64,000 bases of DNA from Streptomyces sp. Tue 6430. GTDB taxonomy: Bacteria > Actinomycetota > Actinomycetes > Streptomycetales > Streptomycetaceae. The notes beneath the pieces are model-generated. The model saw only the letters and a list, made by a program, of their open reading frames with translations, made no database searches and was not told the DNA's origin. A program made the translations under genes and the position numbers. Location: positions 3,224,001 through 3,288,000 of the forward strand of contig JAKGSH010000010.1 of assembly GCA_021568835.1 (NCBI GenBank), in the 5' to 3' direction. Positions 9,253-18,070 of this stretch are shown piece after piece. Positions within the stretch are counted from its first letter, which is position 1, and the number at the start of each line of letters is the position of its first letter.

Positions 9253-9729
9253 ATGTATGGATACGGCCAGCCCATGGACGGTGGCGCCGCGCAGCAGCAG
9301 TACGCCCAGCCGCAGCAGCCGGGCGGCCTCGGCGGATACGGCCAGCAGCCGCCTCTGTACCCCGAACCGTCCCCGCCCTCGCTCGCGGACGCGGTGCGGG
9401 CCTTCACCACCGGGCAGCTGGCCGCCGAGGACTTCCAGCAGGTCTTCGCCACCTCGAAGGTCTACTGCCCGCGCGGCGACAACCCCGGGTTCCTGGCCCT
9501 GCACAACACCCAGCAGCCGGTGATCCCGATGTTCACCACGCTCAAGGAGCTGCGCCGGTACGCGGGCAAGGAGTCGAAGTACTTCGTGATCACCGGTGCC
9601 GAGGTGCTCGACCTGCTGCCCACCGGCTACGGCTTCGTCCTCGACATGGAGGGCGAGCACCGGATGGTCTTCGACGCGAAGGCCGTCGAGCAGATGGTCG
9701 ACTTCGCGATGCGTCGGATGTACGGCTGA
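9253..9729 (+). CDS. SseB N-terminal-domain protein
   Basis: 158-aa protein. A Gln/Pro/Gly/Tyr-rich low-complexity start (residues 1-42) is followed by an SseB N-terminal domain: FTTGQLAAEDFQQVFATSKVYCPRGDNPGFLALHN, then VIPMFTTLKELRRYAG and GAEVLDLLPTGYGFVLDMEG. Streptomycete homologues are of unknown role; the name comes from an enterobacterial serine-sensitivity protein, and no enzymatic residues are visible. Start ATG at 9253. Two hairpins follow the gene. Confidence 0.8.
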   Translation: MYGYGQPMDGGAAQQQYAQPQQPGGLGGYGQQPPLYPEPSPPSLADAVRAFTTGQLAAEDFQQVFATSKVYCPRGDNPGFLALHNTQQPVIPMFTTLKELRRYAGKESKYFVITGAEVLDLLPTGYGFVLDMEGEHRMVFDAKAVEQMVDFAMRRMYG

Positions 9730-9799
9730 CGCCTTCCGTCCGGTCGCGGGTGCGGATGCACCCGCACCCGGCGACGGACGGCGGCCACCCAGATGGCCC

Positions 9800-9827
9800 G
9801 GGCCCGGAGGGAATGTCCTCCGGGCCC
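9800..9827 (+). terminator. Terminator of the SseB-like gene
   Basis: Perfect 11-bp stem (9800-9810 with 9817-9827), loop GAATGT, followed by TCGTCGTTCT. It lies between the SseB-like gene and the pirin gene, so these are probably separate transcripts. Confidence 0.75.
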
Positions 9828-9899
9828 TCGTCGTTCTGGGTGGCAGGAAGTTCAACGCTCAACTAAAGTGAGACGTACGCCGCCCAAGGAGGTACGGAC

Positions 9900-10877
9900 A
9901 TGCCCGCAGTGACCGTCGAGAACCCGCTGACCCTGCCCCGAGTGACCGCGCAGGCCGACGCCGTGGCACGTCCCGTGCTCACCGTCACCACCGCGCCCGG
10001 CGGTTTCGAGGGCGAGGGCTTCCCGGTGCGCCGGGCCTTCGCGGGGATCAACTACCGTCACCTCGACCCGTTCATCATGATGGACCAGATGGGTGAGGTG
10101 GAGTACGCGCCGGGAGAGCCGAAGGGCACCCCGTGGCACCCGCACCGCGGCTTCGAGACCGTGACCTACATCATCGACGGGATCTTCGACCACCAGGACA
10201 GCCAGGGCGGCGGCGGCACCATCACCAACGGCGACACCCAGTGGATGACGGCCGGGTCCGGCCTCCTCCACATCGAGGCCCCGCCGGAGTCCCTGGTGAT
10301 GTCCGGCGGCCTCTTCCACGGCCTCCAGCTGTGGGTGAACCTTCCGGCCAAGGACAAGATGATGGCCCCGCGCTACCAGGACATCCGCGGCGGCAGCGTC
10401 CAGCTGCTCACCTCCCCCGACGGCGGCGCCCTGCTGCGCGTCATCGCCGGCGAGCTGGACGGCCACGCCGGGCCCGGCATCACCCACACCCCGATCACCA
10501 TGGTCCACGCGACGCTGGCGCCGGGTGCGGAGGTCACCCTGCCGTGGCGCGAGGACTTCAACGGCCTCGCCTACGTCATGGCGGGCCGGGGCACGGTCGG
10601 CGCGGAGCGCCGCCCGGTCCACCTGGGCCAGACGGCCGTCTTCGGCGCCGGTTCCTCCCTGACCGTGCGCGCGGACGAGAAGCAGGACGCGAACACGCCG
10701 GACCTGGAGGTCGTCCTCCTCGGCGGGCAGCCGATCCGCGAGCCGATGGCCCACTACGGCCCCTTCGTCATGAACACCCGTGAGGAACTCCAGCAGGCGT
10801 TCGAGGACTTCCAGAAGGGACGGCTGGGCACGGTTCCGGCGGTGCACGGGATGTCGGAGAGTGGCCCGCGGGCCTGA
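9900..10877 (+). CDS. Pirin-family bicupin protein
   Basis: 325-aa two-cupin protein of the pirin family; some members act as quercetin dioxygenases, others as regulators. The N-terminal cupin holds the metal-binding set: HPHRGFETVTY (two His), the later LLHIEAPPE (His and Glu). The second cupin lacks these, as is normal. A near-ideal ribosome site (AAGGAGG) lies upstream of ATG 9900. It is convergent with the Bro-N gene and ends before a shared hairpin. The substrate is unknown. Confidence 0.9.
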   Translation: MPAVTVENPLTLPRVTAQADAVARPVLTVTTAPGGFEGEGFPVRRAFAGINYRHLDPFIMMDQMGEVEYAPGEPKGTPWHPHRGFETVTYIIDGIFDHQDSQGGGGTITNGDTQWMTAGSGLLHIEAPPESLVMSGGLFHGLQLWVNLPAKDKMMAPRYQDIRGGSVQLLTSPDGGALLRVIAGELDGHAGPGITHTPITMVHATLAPGAEVTLPWREDFNGLAYVMAGRGTVGAERRPVHLGQTAVFGAGSSLTVRADEKQDANTPDLEVVLLGGQPIREPMAHYGPFVMNTREELQQAFEDFQKGRLGTVPAVHGMSESGPRA

Positions 10878-10898
10878 AGAAGCCGCTAACGTACGAGA

Positions 10899-10937
10899 GG
10901 GCCCGAAGCCGCAACTTCGTTTTGCGACTTCGGGCCC
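10899..10937. terminator. Bidirectional terminator between pirin and Bro-N genes
   Basis: 10-bp perfect outer stem (10899-10908 with 10928-10937) that continues with mismatches around a TTTTG loop. It lies 22 bp after the pirin stop and 19 bp before the Bro-N stop. Confidence 0.75.
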
Positions 10938-10955
10938 GTCCTCGTCGGGGTGCCC

Positions 10956-11891
10956 CTACGGCAGTACGTAGACGGGTGTTCCGTCCGGCGAGCATCCCGT
11001 CTGCCGTACGCATCCGCGCTTGAGCAGCATCCGCAGGCAGTCCTGGACGCGTTCCTGGGGCAGCCCCGTCCGCAGGGCGATCTGCTCCACGCCGTAACGG
11101 GCCGTGCCGTTCACCAGGGCCGGGGCCAGGTAGGCGGCGACGGAGTGGACGTCGTCGGTGACGACCAGGTTCTTCGTCTTCCACCTGGTGAGGAGTTGCT
11201 GAGGTGTCAGCTTCGGTTCCGGGGCGGTGTCGGGACGGCCGGCGGGGTCGCGGAGGGCCTCGGCGATGTCCCGCAGTACGTCGGTCATCGCGTTCTGTCC
11301 GTCGGTGATCCGGCGGAGCAGGTCGTTTCGTTCCTCCTGGAACGCCAGCAGCATCTCGTCCGCCCGGATGCTGCGTTCTTCGAGCCGCACGATCACGTCC
11401 GCGACCTGCTGGGGCATGACGTACGCCGTGCCGCCGGCGGGAGCGGGCTGCACGGCGGCCGGTTCCAGGGAGTAGGAGCCGTCTCGCTGGAGGGTGGCGA
11501 TGACGTCGCAGACCCAGGTCTTGAAGGGCTCGCACTCGGGTTTGGTGCAACCGTTGACGAGCGCGATGAGACCGTTGAGGTTCACCATCTTCATGGACTT
11601 CTTGAGCCCGTGACCTGCAATCTTGCTCAAGGCGTCTACTCCATAGACGCTTCGAGCAAGATCGTTGAGGGTAGTTTGCCGATCTTGTGCAACATGCCAG
11701 TCGAGTGCCTGCCGCGTGTTCGCGTACCCCAGTTCCGTGGCCAGGTCCGCCGCCACGAACCAGTGCTCCCCGTCCGGCGTCGTCAGCCTCCGTACCCGCG
11801 CTCCTGTCGCCGCGAACACGAAGTCGTTGATGTCGATCGCGTCCTGTTGTGCCGTCGCCTCGTCGGACGGCATGTCGTTCTGCTCGTACAT
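10956..11891 (-). CDS. Bro-N (phage antirepressor-like) domain protein
   Basis: 311-aa protein. Residues ~20-125 form a BRO-N domain (WFVAADLATELGYANTRQALDWHV, DLARSVYGVDALSKIAG, MKMVNLNGLIALVNG), the DNA-binding domain of phage and baculovirus antirepressors. The middle is helical and the C-terminus carries a small winged-helix-like part (LPQERVQDCLRMLLKRGCV). Chromosomal copies are common in Streptomyces with unknown targets. Start ATG at 11891 has GGAGG about 9 nt upstream. An imperfect 19-bp-arm inverted repeat lies inside the Bro-N coding part, where GC is visibly lower than in neighbouring genes. Confidence 0.82.
   Translation of the reverse strand: MYEQNDMPSDEATAQQDAIDINDFVFAATGARVRRLTTPDGEHWFVAADLATELGYANTRQALDWHVAQDRQTTLNDLARSVYGVDALSKIAGHGLKKSMKMVNLNGLIALVNGCTKPECEPFKTWVCDVIATLQRDGSYSLEPAAVQPAPAGGTAYVMPQQVADVIVRLEERSIRADEMLLAFQEERNDLLRRITDGQNAMTDVLRDIAEALRDPAGRPDTAPEPKLTPQQLLTRWKTKNLVVTDDVHSVAAYLAPALVNGTARYGVEQIALRTGLPQERVQDCLRMLLKRGCVRQTGCSPDGTPVYVLP
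11620..11662. repeat. Intragenic inverted repeat in the Bro-N gene
   Basis: Arms 11620-11638 and 11644-11662 are complementary over 19 bp except two mismatches, around a 5-bp centre. It encodes the DLARSVYGVDALSKIA segment, so symmetry may partly reflect coding constraint, but the length is unusual. It could be an internal operator or an mRNA hairpin. Confidence 0.6.
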
Positions 11892-12078
11892 CGAGCATCA
11901 CCTCCGTCTCGAAAGGTAGGGAGAGGAAGGTGTAACTGATCTACAAATGGGTATTTTCACTCTTTTGTGTACTGGCATGTCGATTCTGCCCAGTGGCACG
12001 ACCGCATGACGAGGCGTCACTCACCCGTCCGGTCCGTCCGCGCAGGACAGCCCGCGGAGCGCGTGGTCGGCTGGACGC

Positions 12079-13203
12079 GTGCTGTCGTCGCTTCCCGCCC
12101 CCGTCCGCCGTCTCGCCGCCTGGTGTGTGGTGATCCTGCTGGTCTCGGGGGTCGTGTACGTCGGGATCCGGCTGTGTGCGGAGTTCCGCACGGCGGTCGT
12201 GCCGGTGCTGCTCGCCCTGCTGGGGACGGCGTTGCTGGGGCCTTTCCACCGGCGGCTGGTCAGGGCGGGGGTCAACCGGTCGGTGGCCGCGGGGGTCACG
12301 TGCCTGGCGGTCCTGGCGGTGGTGGGAGGGGCCGTGTACATCGTCGTCGCCGCGCTCGTGGACAGCGGGGACCAGATCGTCGCCTCGTTGAAGGACGCGG
12401 CGCAGGGGGTCGCCGAGCACTTCGGGGCGGCCGGGACCTCGCTGGACGACATGGCCTCCAACGCCCGGGAGCTGGCGACGAAGTTCGGTGGGACGGCCGC
12501 CTCCGGGGTGATCAGCGGGGTGAGCGTGGTGGGCGAGAGCCTCGCCATGGCCGTACTGGCGCTGCTGCTCGTCTTCTTCTTCCTGCGGGACTCCGACCGG
12601 GTCGTGTCCACGCTGCGGGCCACCGCCCCGGAGGGTGCCGCGGACGGCCTGGAGGCGATGGCGCGGCGGGCCTTCCAGGCCGTCGAGGGGTTCATGCGGG
12701 GAACCTCGCTCATCGCGTTCATCGACGCCGTGTGCATCACCGTCGGGCTGCTCGTCCTCGACGTGCCCGGCGCGGTCGGGCTGGGGGCGCTCGTCTTCGT
12801 CGGCGCGTACGTCCCCTATCTCGGCGCGTTCCTCTCGGGGGCCGTCGCCGTGCTGGTCGCACTCGCCGACCGGGGGTTCGTCATCGCGCTGTGGGCGCTC
12901 GGGGTGGTGCTCGCCGTGCAGGTGCTGGAGGGGCACGTGCTGCAGCCGCTGATCCAGAGCCGGACCGTGCAGATGCATCCGGCGGTGGTGATGCTCGCGA
13001 TCACCGCGGGGGCGTCGGTCGCGGGAATCCTCGGCATGCTGCTCGCCGTGCCGCTGACGGCGGCGGCCTTCGGGGTGCTGTACGAGCTGCGGCAGCGTTA
13101 CGCCGCCCCCGGCTCCCCGGGGACCTCGCCGGGCGGTCCCGCGGCACCGCCGTCACCGGGCTCCCCGTCCGCACCGCCCGCACCGTCCGCCGCCGGCTCG
13201 TAG
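12079..13203 (+). CDS. AI-2E-family transporter (TqsA/PerM-like)
   Basis: 374-aa membrane protein of the AI-2E/PerM family, exporters or permeases with about seven or eight helices. Helices are clear near residues 12-55 (LAAWCVVILLVSGVVYVGI, VVPVLLALLGTALL), 70-95, 155-175, 210-270 and 295-330. The conserved GALVFVGAYVPYLGAFLSG segment and the QVLEGHVLQPLIQSRTVQMHPAVV segment identify the family. The tail is Pro/Gly/Ser-rich. GTG start at 12079. It converges on the phosphatase gene, overlapping its end by about 100 bp. The substrate is unknown. Confidence 0.88.
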   Translation: MLSSLPAPVRRLAAWCVVILLVSGVVYVGIRLCAEFRTAVVPVLLALLGTALLGPFHRRLVRAGVNRSVAAGVTCLAVLAVVGGAVYIVVAALVDSGDQIVASLKDAAQGVAEHFGAAGTSLDDMASNARELATKFGGTAASGVISGVSVVGESLAMAVLALLLVFFFLRDSDRVVSTLRATAPEGAADGLEAMARRAFQAVEGFMRGTSLIAFIDAVCITVGLLVLDVPGAVGLGALVFVGAYVPYLGAFLSGAVAVLVALADRGFVIALWALGVVLAVQVLEGHVLQPLIQSRTVQMHPAVVMLAITAGASVAGILGMLLAVPLTAAAFGVLYELRQRYAAPGSPGTSPGGPAAPPSPGSPSAPPAPSAAGS

Positions 13204-15300
13204 AGCTCGAACCAGATGGTCTTGCCCTCGCCGCGCGGGGACACCCCCACGCGTCGGCGAGCAGCTCGGTCAGGACCAGGCCGCGGCCGGACGAGGCCAG
13301 CTCGCCGGGCCGGCGCTTGTGGGGGAGGGAGTCGCTGGTGTCGGTGACCTCGATCCGCATCCGGCGTTCGCCGGGATCGCCGGCCACCTCCGCCATCAGC
13401 AGCGCGTCGTCGTCGGTGTGCACGAGGACGTTCGTCAGCATCTCGGAGACGAGGAGGACGGCCGAGTCGACCTGGTCGTCGCTGGGCCAGTCGTGCAGCA
13501 GGTCGCGCAGTTGCCCGCGGGCCTCGGCGATCCGCTCGGGTTCGGCCTGGGCGATCGTCAGCATGGAGCGCCGCAGGGCCGGGCGGGCCGGGGCTGCGGC
13601 GGGACCGCCGCAGCCCCCGCTGCCCCGGCGGCAGACGAGCAGGAGGGCGATGTCGTCCTCGCGGCGGTCGGCCAGCGGACCGGTGGTGTGGTGCGACGAC
13701 GGCCCGTGCACCGCCTGGACCAGCGCGTCCGCCAGTTCCTCCAGGCCCCCCTGGTGCGTCTCCAGGGTCCTGCGGACGCGCCGCCAGCCGGTGTCGAGGT
13801 CGTGCCCGCCGGTCTCCAGCAGGCCGTCGGTGCACAGCATGAGCGCCTCGCCGGGCTCCAGGCCGAGACGGCTGACAGGGTAGTCGGCGTCCGGGTCGAT
13901 GCCGAGGGGCAGACCGCCGGCCGTGGCGCGGACCATGACGGTGCCGTCGGCCATCCGGATCGCCGGGTCCAGGTGCCCGGCGCGGGCGGTGGTCAGCACG
14001 CCGGTGACGGGGTCGACCTCGACGTAGAGGCAGGTCGCGAAGCGCAGTTCGGAGTGGGCGTCGTCGGTGTGGGTGAGGCCGTAGAGGAAGCGGGAGGCGC
14101 GGGAGAGGACGGCGTCGGGGCCGTGGCCCTCGGCCGCGTAGGCCCGCAGGGCGATGCGGAGCTGGCCCATGAGGCTCGCCGCCCGCACGTCGTGGCCCTG
14201 CACGTCCCCGATGACCAGCGCGAACCGTTTGCTGGGCAGCGGGATCAGGTCGTACCAGTCGCCGCCGACCTGGAGGCCGCCGCCGGTCGGTATGTAGCGG
14301 GCGGCGAGGGTCATGCCGGGGATCTCGGGGCCGAGACTGGGCAGCATGGAGCGCTGCAGTCCTTCCGCCAGCTCACGCTGGGTCTCGGCGGCCCCGGCCC
14401 GGGTGAGGGCCTGGGCGAGCATGCGGGCCACGGTGGTGAGCACGGACCGCTCGTCGGGGGTGAACGCGACGGGGTAGGAGAAGGCGGCCATCCAGGTGCC
14501 CATGGTGCGCCCGGCCACCGTCAGTGGCAGGTACGCCCAGGAACGGCGGCCGAACTGCGCGGCGAGAGGCCAGGTGAGGGGGTAGCGGGCCCTGTACTGC
14601 TCGGGCGAGGAGAGGTAGACGGCCTTGCCGGTGCGGACGACCTCCGCCCCGGGTAGTCCGTCTGGAGGGACATCTGCGTGAAGGGGGCCTCGTCGCCGTC
14701 CCCCTCCCCGTGGTATCCGATGGTCGTCAGGCGGTCACCCTCCACGCCGAACACGGCGAGCCCGTCCGGGGAGAAACCCGGCATCGACAGACCAGCCGCG
14801 ACCCGCAGCACCTCTTCCGTGGACCGGGCCTCCGCCAGCGCCCGGCCCGCGTCCAGCAGGAACGCCTCGCGGGAGCGCCGCCAGTCGCCGGTGACCGCGC
14901 TGCGGCCCGCCGGAGTGCCCGGCGAGGGCTCGGTGACCTCCTGGAGGGTGCCGATCAGCTCGTACGCCTTCTTGGCCGGGTCGAAGGAGGGCTTGGAACG
15001 GCTGCGGACGACCCGGACGATCCGCCCGCGTTCGTCCATGATCCGGATGCGGACCTCGGCGAGGGTGCCCTCGGCGACGGCCAGCTGGACCACGCCGGTG
15101 ATCTCGTTCCAGTCGACGGGGTGCAGTCGGGCCCTGGCCTGGGCCTCCGTGAGGACGGTGCCCTCGGCGGGCAGCCCGAGCAGCCGGGCCGCCTCGGCAT
15201 CGACCGTGACCAGCCCGGTGGCGGTGTCCCAGTGCCACAGGCCGGTCGCGAGGGAAACCAGGACCTCCCCCACGGCGGGCAGCGGCTCGCCAGTGCGCAT
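13098..15300 (-). CDS. PAS/GAF-SpoIIE phosphatase with C-terminal HATPase domain
   Basis: Multidomain stress regulator of about 734 aa. Order: PAS-like domain (residues ~15-125, GLWHWDTATGLVTVD), GAF-like sensor (~150-330), PP2C/SpoIIE phosphatase (~345-565; GGDWYDLIPL, VIGDVQGHDVRAA, LCTDGLLE, DDIALLLV), then an RsbW-like ATPase (~590-710; VSEMLTNVLVH, SSGRGLVLTELLADAW). Such proteins dephosphorylate anti-anti-sigma factors and can rephosphorylate them. Two frame breaks (near 14650 and 13245) are each repaired by one extra G in a coding-strand G run, giving 735 whole codons. Divergent from aspS across parS. Confidence 0.87.
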
Positions 15301-15395
15301 TGCCCCACTTTAAGAACATGCGATCGAGGATTGCCACCGATCGCCGGGCCCGTAATGGTGGGAGCCGATCATGGGGCGCCCGGTACCCTGGGGGT

Positions 15396-15411
15396 TGTTT
15401 CACGTGAAACA
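15396..15411. other. parS centromere site
   Basis: Perfect 16-bp palindrome TGTTTCACGTGAAACA, identical to the streptomycete parS consensus bound by ParB. It sits in the 144-bp gap between the phosphatase gene and aspS. In Streptomyces such sites cluster around the chromosomal origin, so this supports an origin-proximal position of the window. Confidence 0.95.
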
Positions 15412-15444
15412 TGCCCCCGATCCGCGAAGACTGGATGAACGACG

Positions 15445-17208
15445 ATGCATCGGTACAGGTCCCACACCTGCGGCGAGCTCCGCGCCTCTGACGTCGGCAC
15501 CGACGTCCGGCTGAGCGGCTGGCTGCACAATCGGCGCGACCTGGGCGGCATCCTCTTCATCGATCTGCGCGATCACTACGGCATCACGCAGCTCGTCGCC
15601 CGACCGGGCACGCCCGCGTACGAGGCCCTCGACAAGCTGACCAAGGAGTCGACGGTCCGCATCGACGGCAAGGTCGTCTCCCGCGGCGCCGAGAACGTCA
15701 ACGCGGACCTGCCCACCGGCGAGGTCGAGGTCGAGGTCGGCGAGGTCGAGCTGCTCGGCGCGGCCCAGCCGCTGCCCTTCACGATCAACGCCGAGGACGG
15801 GGTCAACGAGGAGCGGCGCCTGGAGTACCGCTTCCTCGACCTGCGCCGCGAGCGCATGCACCGCAACATCATGCTGCGTACGGCCGTCATCTCGGCCATC
15901 CGCCACAAGATGACGGCGCTGGGCTTCAACGAGATGGCGACGCCGATCCTGTCCGCGACCTCGCCCGAGGGCGCCCGTGACTTCGTCGTCCCCTCCCGCC
16001 TGAACCCGGGCAGGTTCTACGCGCTGCCGCAGGCGCCGCAGCAGTTCAAGCAGCTGCTGATGATCTCCGGCTTCGACCGGTACTTCCAGATCGCGCCCTG
16101 CTTCCGCGACGAGGACGCCCGCGCGGACCGTTCGCCGGGCGAGTTCTACCAGCTCGACGTGGAGATGTCCTTCGTCGAGCAGGAGGACGTCTTCCAGCCG
16201 ATCGAGAAGCTCATGACGGAGCTGTTCGAGGAGTTCGGCAACGGCCGGCACGTGACGTCCCCCTTCCCGCGCATCCCGTTCCGCGAGGCGATGCTGAAGT
16301 ACGGCTCGGACAAGCCGGACCTGCGGGCCCAGCTGGAGCTGGTGGACATCACCGACATCTTCGAAGGCTCCGAGTTCAAGGCCTTCGCCGGCAAGCACGT
16401 GCGCGCCCTGCCGGTGCCGGACGTCGCGGCGCAGCCCCGCAAGTTCTTCGACCAGCTCGGCGACTACGCCGTCACGCTGGGCGCCAAGGGCCTGGCCTGG
16501 GTACGCGTGACGGAGGACGGCTCGCTGACGGGTCCGATCGCGAAGTTCCTCACCGAGGAGAACGTGGCCGAGTTGACCAAGCGGCTCTCCCTCGCCGCCG
16601 GGCACGCCGTGTTCTTCGGGGCGGGCGAGTTCGACGAGGTCTCCAAGATCATGGGAGCGGTCCGGGTCGAGGCCGCCAAGCGGGCCGGGCACTTCGAGGA
16701 GGACGTCTTCCGCTTCTGCTGGATCGTCGACTTCCCGATGTACGAGAAGGACGAGGACACCGGCGCGATCGACTTCTCGCACAACCCCTTCTCGATGCCG
16801 CAGGGCGGCCTGGAGGCCCTGGAGACCCAGGACCCGCTGGACATCCTGGGCTGGCAGTACGACATCGTCTGCAACGGCGTCGAGCTGTCCTCCGGCGCGA
16901 TCCGCAACCACGAGCCGGAGATCATGCTCAAGGCCTTCGAGATCGCCGGCTACGACCGGGAGACCGTCGAGGAGAAGTTCGCCGGCATGCTGCGCGCCTT
17001 CCGCTTCGGCGCCCCGCCGCACGGCGGCATCGCCCCCGGTGTCGACCGCATCGTCATGCTGCTCGCGGACGAGCCGAACATCCGCGAGACGATCGCCTTC
17101 CCGCTCAACGGCAACGCCCAGGACCTGATGATGGGTGCGCCGACGGAGCTGGAGGAGGCCCGGCTGCGTGAGCTGCACCTGACGGTGCGCAAGCCGCAGC
17201 CGAAGTAG
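15445..17208 (+). CDS. aspS: Aspartyl-tRNA synthetase
   Basis: Essential 587-aa class II synthetase charging tRNA-Asp. Domains in order: anticodon-binding OB fold (residues ~1-110, SGWLHNRRDLGGILFIDLRDHYG), catalytic core with motif 2 (IAPCFRDEDARADRSPGEFYQLDVEMSF), the bacterial GAD insertion (~290-420), and motif 3 (GGIAPGVDRIVMLL). Length is normal for bacterial AspRS. ATG at 15445 gives the standard MHRYRSHTCGELR start. Promoter and parS lie upstream; a strong terminator follows. Confidence 0.98.
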   Translation: MHRYRSHTCGELRASDVGTDVRLSGWLHNRRDLGGILFIDLRDHYGITQLVARPGTPAYEALDKLTKESTVRIDGKVVSRGAENVNADLPTGEVEVEVGEVELLGAAQPLPFTINAEDGVNEERRLEYRFLDLRRERMHRNIMLRTAVISAIRHKMTALGFNEMATPILSATSPEGARDFVVPSRLNPGRFYALPQAPQQFKQLLMISGFDRYFQIAPCFRDEDARADRSPGEFYQLDVEMSFVEQEDVFQPIEKLMTELFEEFGNGRHVTSPFPRIPFREAMLKYGSDKPDLRAQLELVDITDIFEGSEFKAFAGKHVRALPVPDVAAQPRKFFDQLGDYAVTLGAKGLAWVRVTEDGSLTGPIAKFLTEENVAELTKRLSLAAGHAVFFGAGEFDEVSKIMGAVRVEAAKRAGHFEEDVFRFCWIVDFPMYEKDEDTGAIDFSHNPFSMPQGGLEALETQDPLDILGWQYDIVCNGVELSSGAIRNHEPEIMLKAFEIAGYDRETVEEKFAGMLRAFRFGAPPHGGIAPGVDRIVMLLADEPNIRETIAFPLNGNAQDLMMGAPTELEEARLRELHLTVRKPQPK

Positions 17209-17222
17209 CCGGTGTGACGTGA

Positions 17223-17254
17223 GTGGCCCGGAACCGACGTCGGTTCCGGGCCAC
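17223..17254 (+). terminator. Terminator of aspS
   Basis: Perfect 14-bp stem (17223-17236 with 17241-17254) with an ACGT loop, 15 bp after the stop, followed by TTCCGCTTT. Confidence 0.85.
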
Positions 17255-17414
17255 TTCCGCTTTCCCCGGTGACTGACGGCTGCCGCCCGTGGCGGCGGGG
17301 CCGGCCTCTCGCGGAAGACCTCACCGGCGCCCCACAGGGACCCCGGGGCCCGCCCACAGCACGGCGGCGTCTCATGGGAGGCACAGACGGGTGCGGTGAG
17401 GGAGGAACGCAGGC

Positions 17415-17843
17415 ATGGGGTTCGTGGTCGTGTGGTCGGTGTCGCTGCTCATCGGTGTGACCGCCGTGGCCGCCGCGGTCGCCTGGACGGTCGCCCGGCG
17501 CCGCTCGCGGCGGCCGCGTCCCCCGTCCGGGCTGGACGCGGAGGCGGAGGCCAACCAGTGGCTCGTACGCCTCGGCGCGGGCCTCGGTCCGCCGGACCCG
17601 CGGGTCTGGTCGGGAGCCGGTGAGGACACGGCACGGGCGCTGACCGGCGCGGCGGAGTGCCACCGCGTGGCGCGGGCCCGGCTGGCGGAGGCCCGTACGG
17701 CGGCGGAGTACGCGGAGGTGACGCGGACGGCACGGCAAGGGCTGGGCCAGCTGCGCAGGGCGCGGACGGGGCTGGAGGGGAAGACGGCACCGGCACCGGC
17801 ACCGGCGACGGTCCCGGGGGCCGCGCCACCCGCGGCGAGCTGA
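17415..17843 (+). CDS. Single-pass membrane protein of unknown function
   Basis: 142-aa protein with one N-terminal helix (VVVWSVSLLIGVTAVAAAVAWTV) followed by a basic stop-transfer run, then a soluble helical part (AEANQWLVRLGAGLGPPDP..., HRVARARLAEARTAAEYAEVTRTARQGL) and a Pro/Ala tail. This layout is common in Streptomyces; no family function is recognised. High third-position GC supports the frame. It lies between aspS and the pectate lyase, probably monocistronic. Confidence 0.65.
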   Translation: MGFVVVWSVSLLIGVTAVAAAVAWTVARRRSRRPRPPSGLDAEAEANQWLVRLGAGLGPPDPRVWSGAGEDTARALTGAAECHRVARARLAEARTAAEYAEVTRTARQGLGQLRRARTGLEGKTAPAPAPATVPGAAPPAAS

Positions 17844-18070
17844 CGGTGGGGGAAGCGGGACGGGCGGAAGCGGGACGGGCGTACGGCCCACGCGCACGTG
17901 CGGCCGTACCCCGCGAGGCGTCGTGGCACTGGACCCGGCAGACCCGGCGGACCCGGTGGAGCAGGGCCGTGACGGGGGCGGAGAAAAAACTTCTCGCCGC
18001 ACGGCAACTCTTCGGAGGACGGCGACCACTGACAGGGCGTAACCCCGCTCCTCCCCCGTAAGGATCCACC

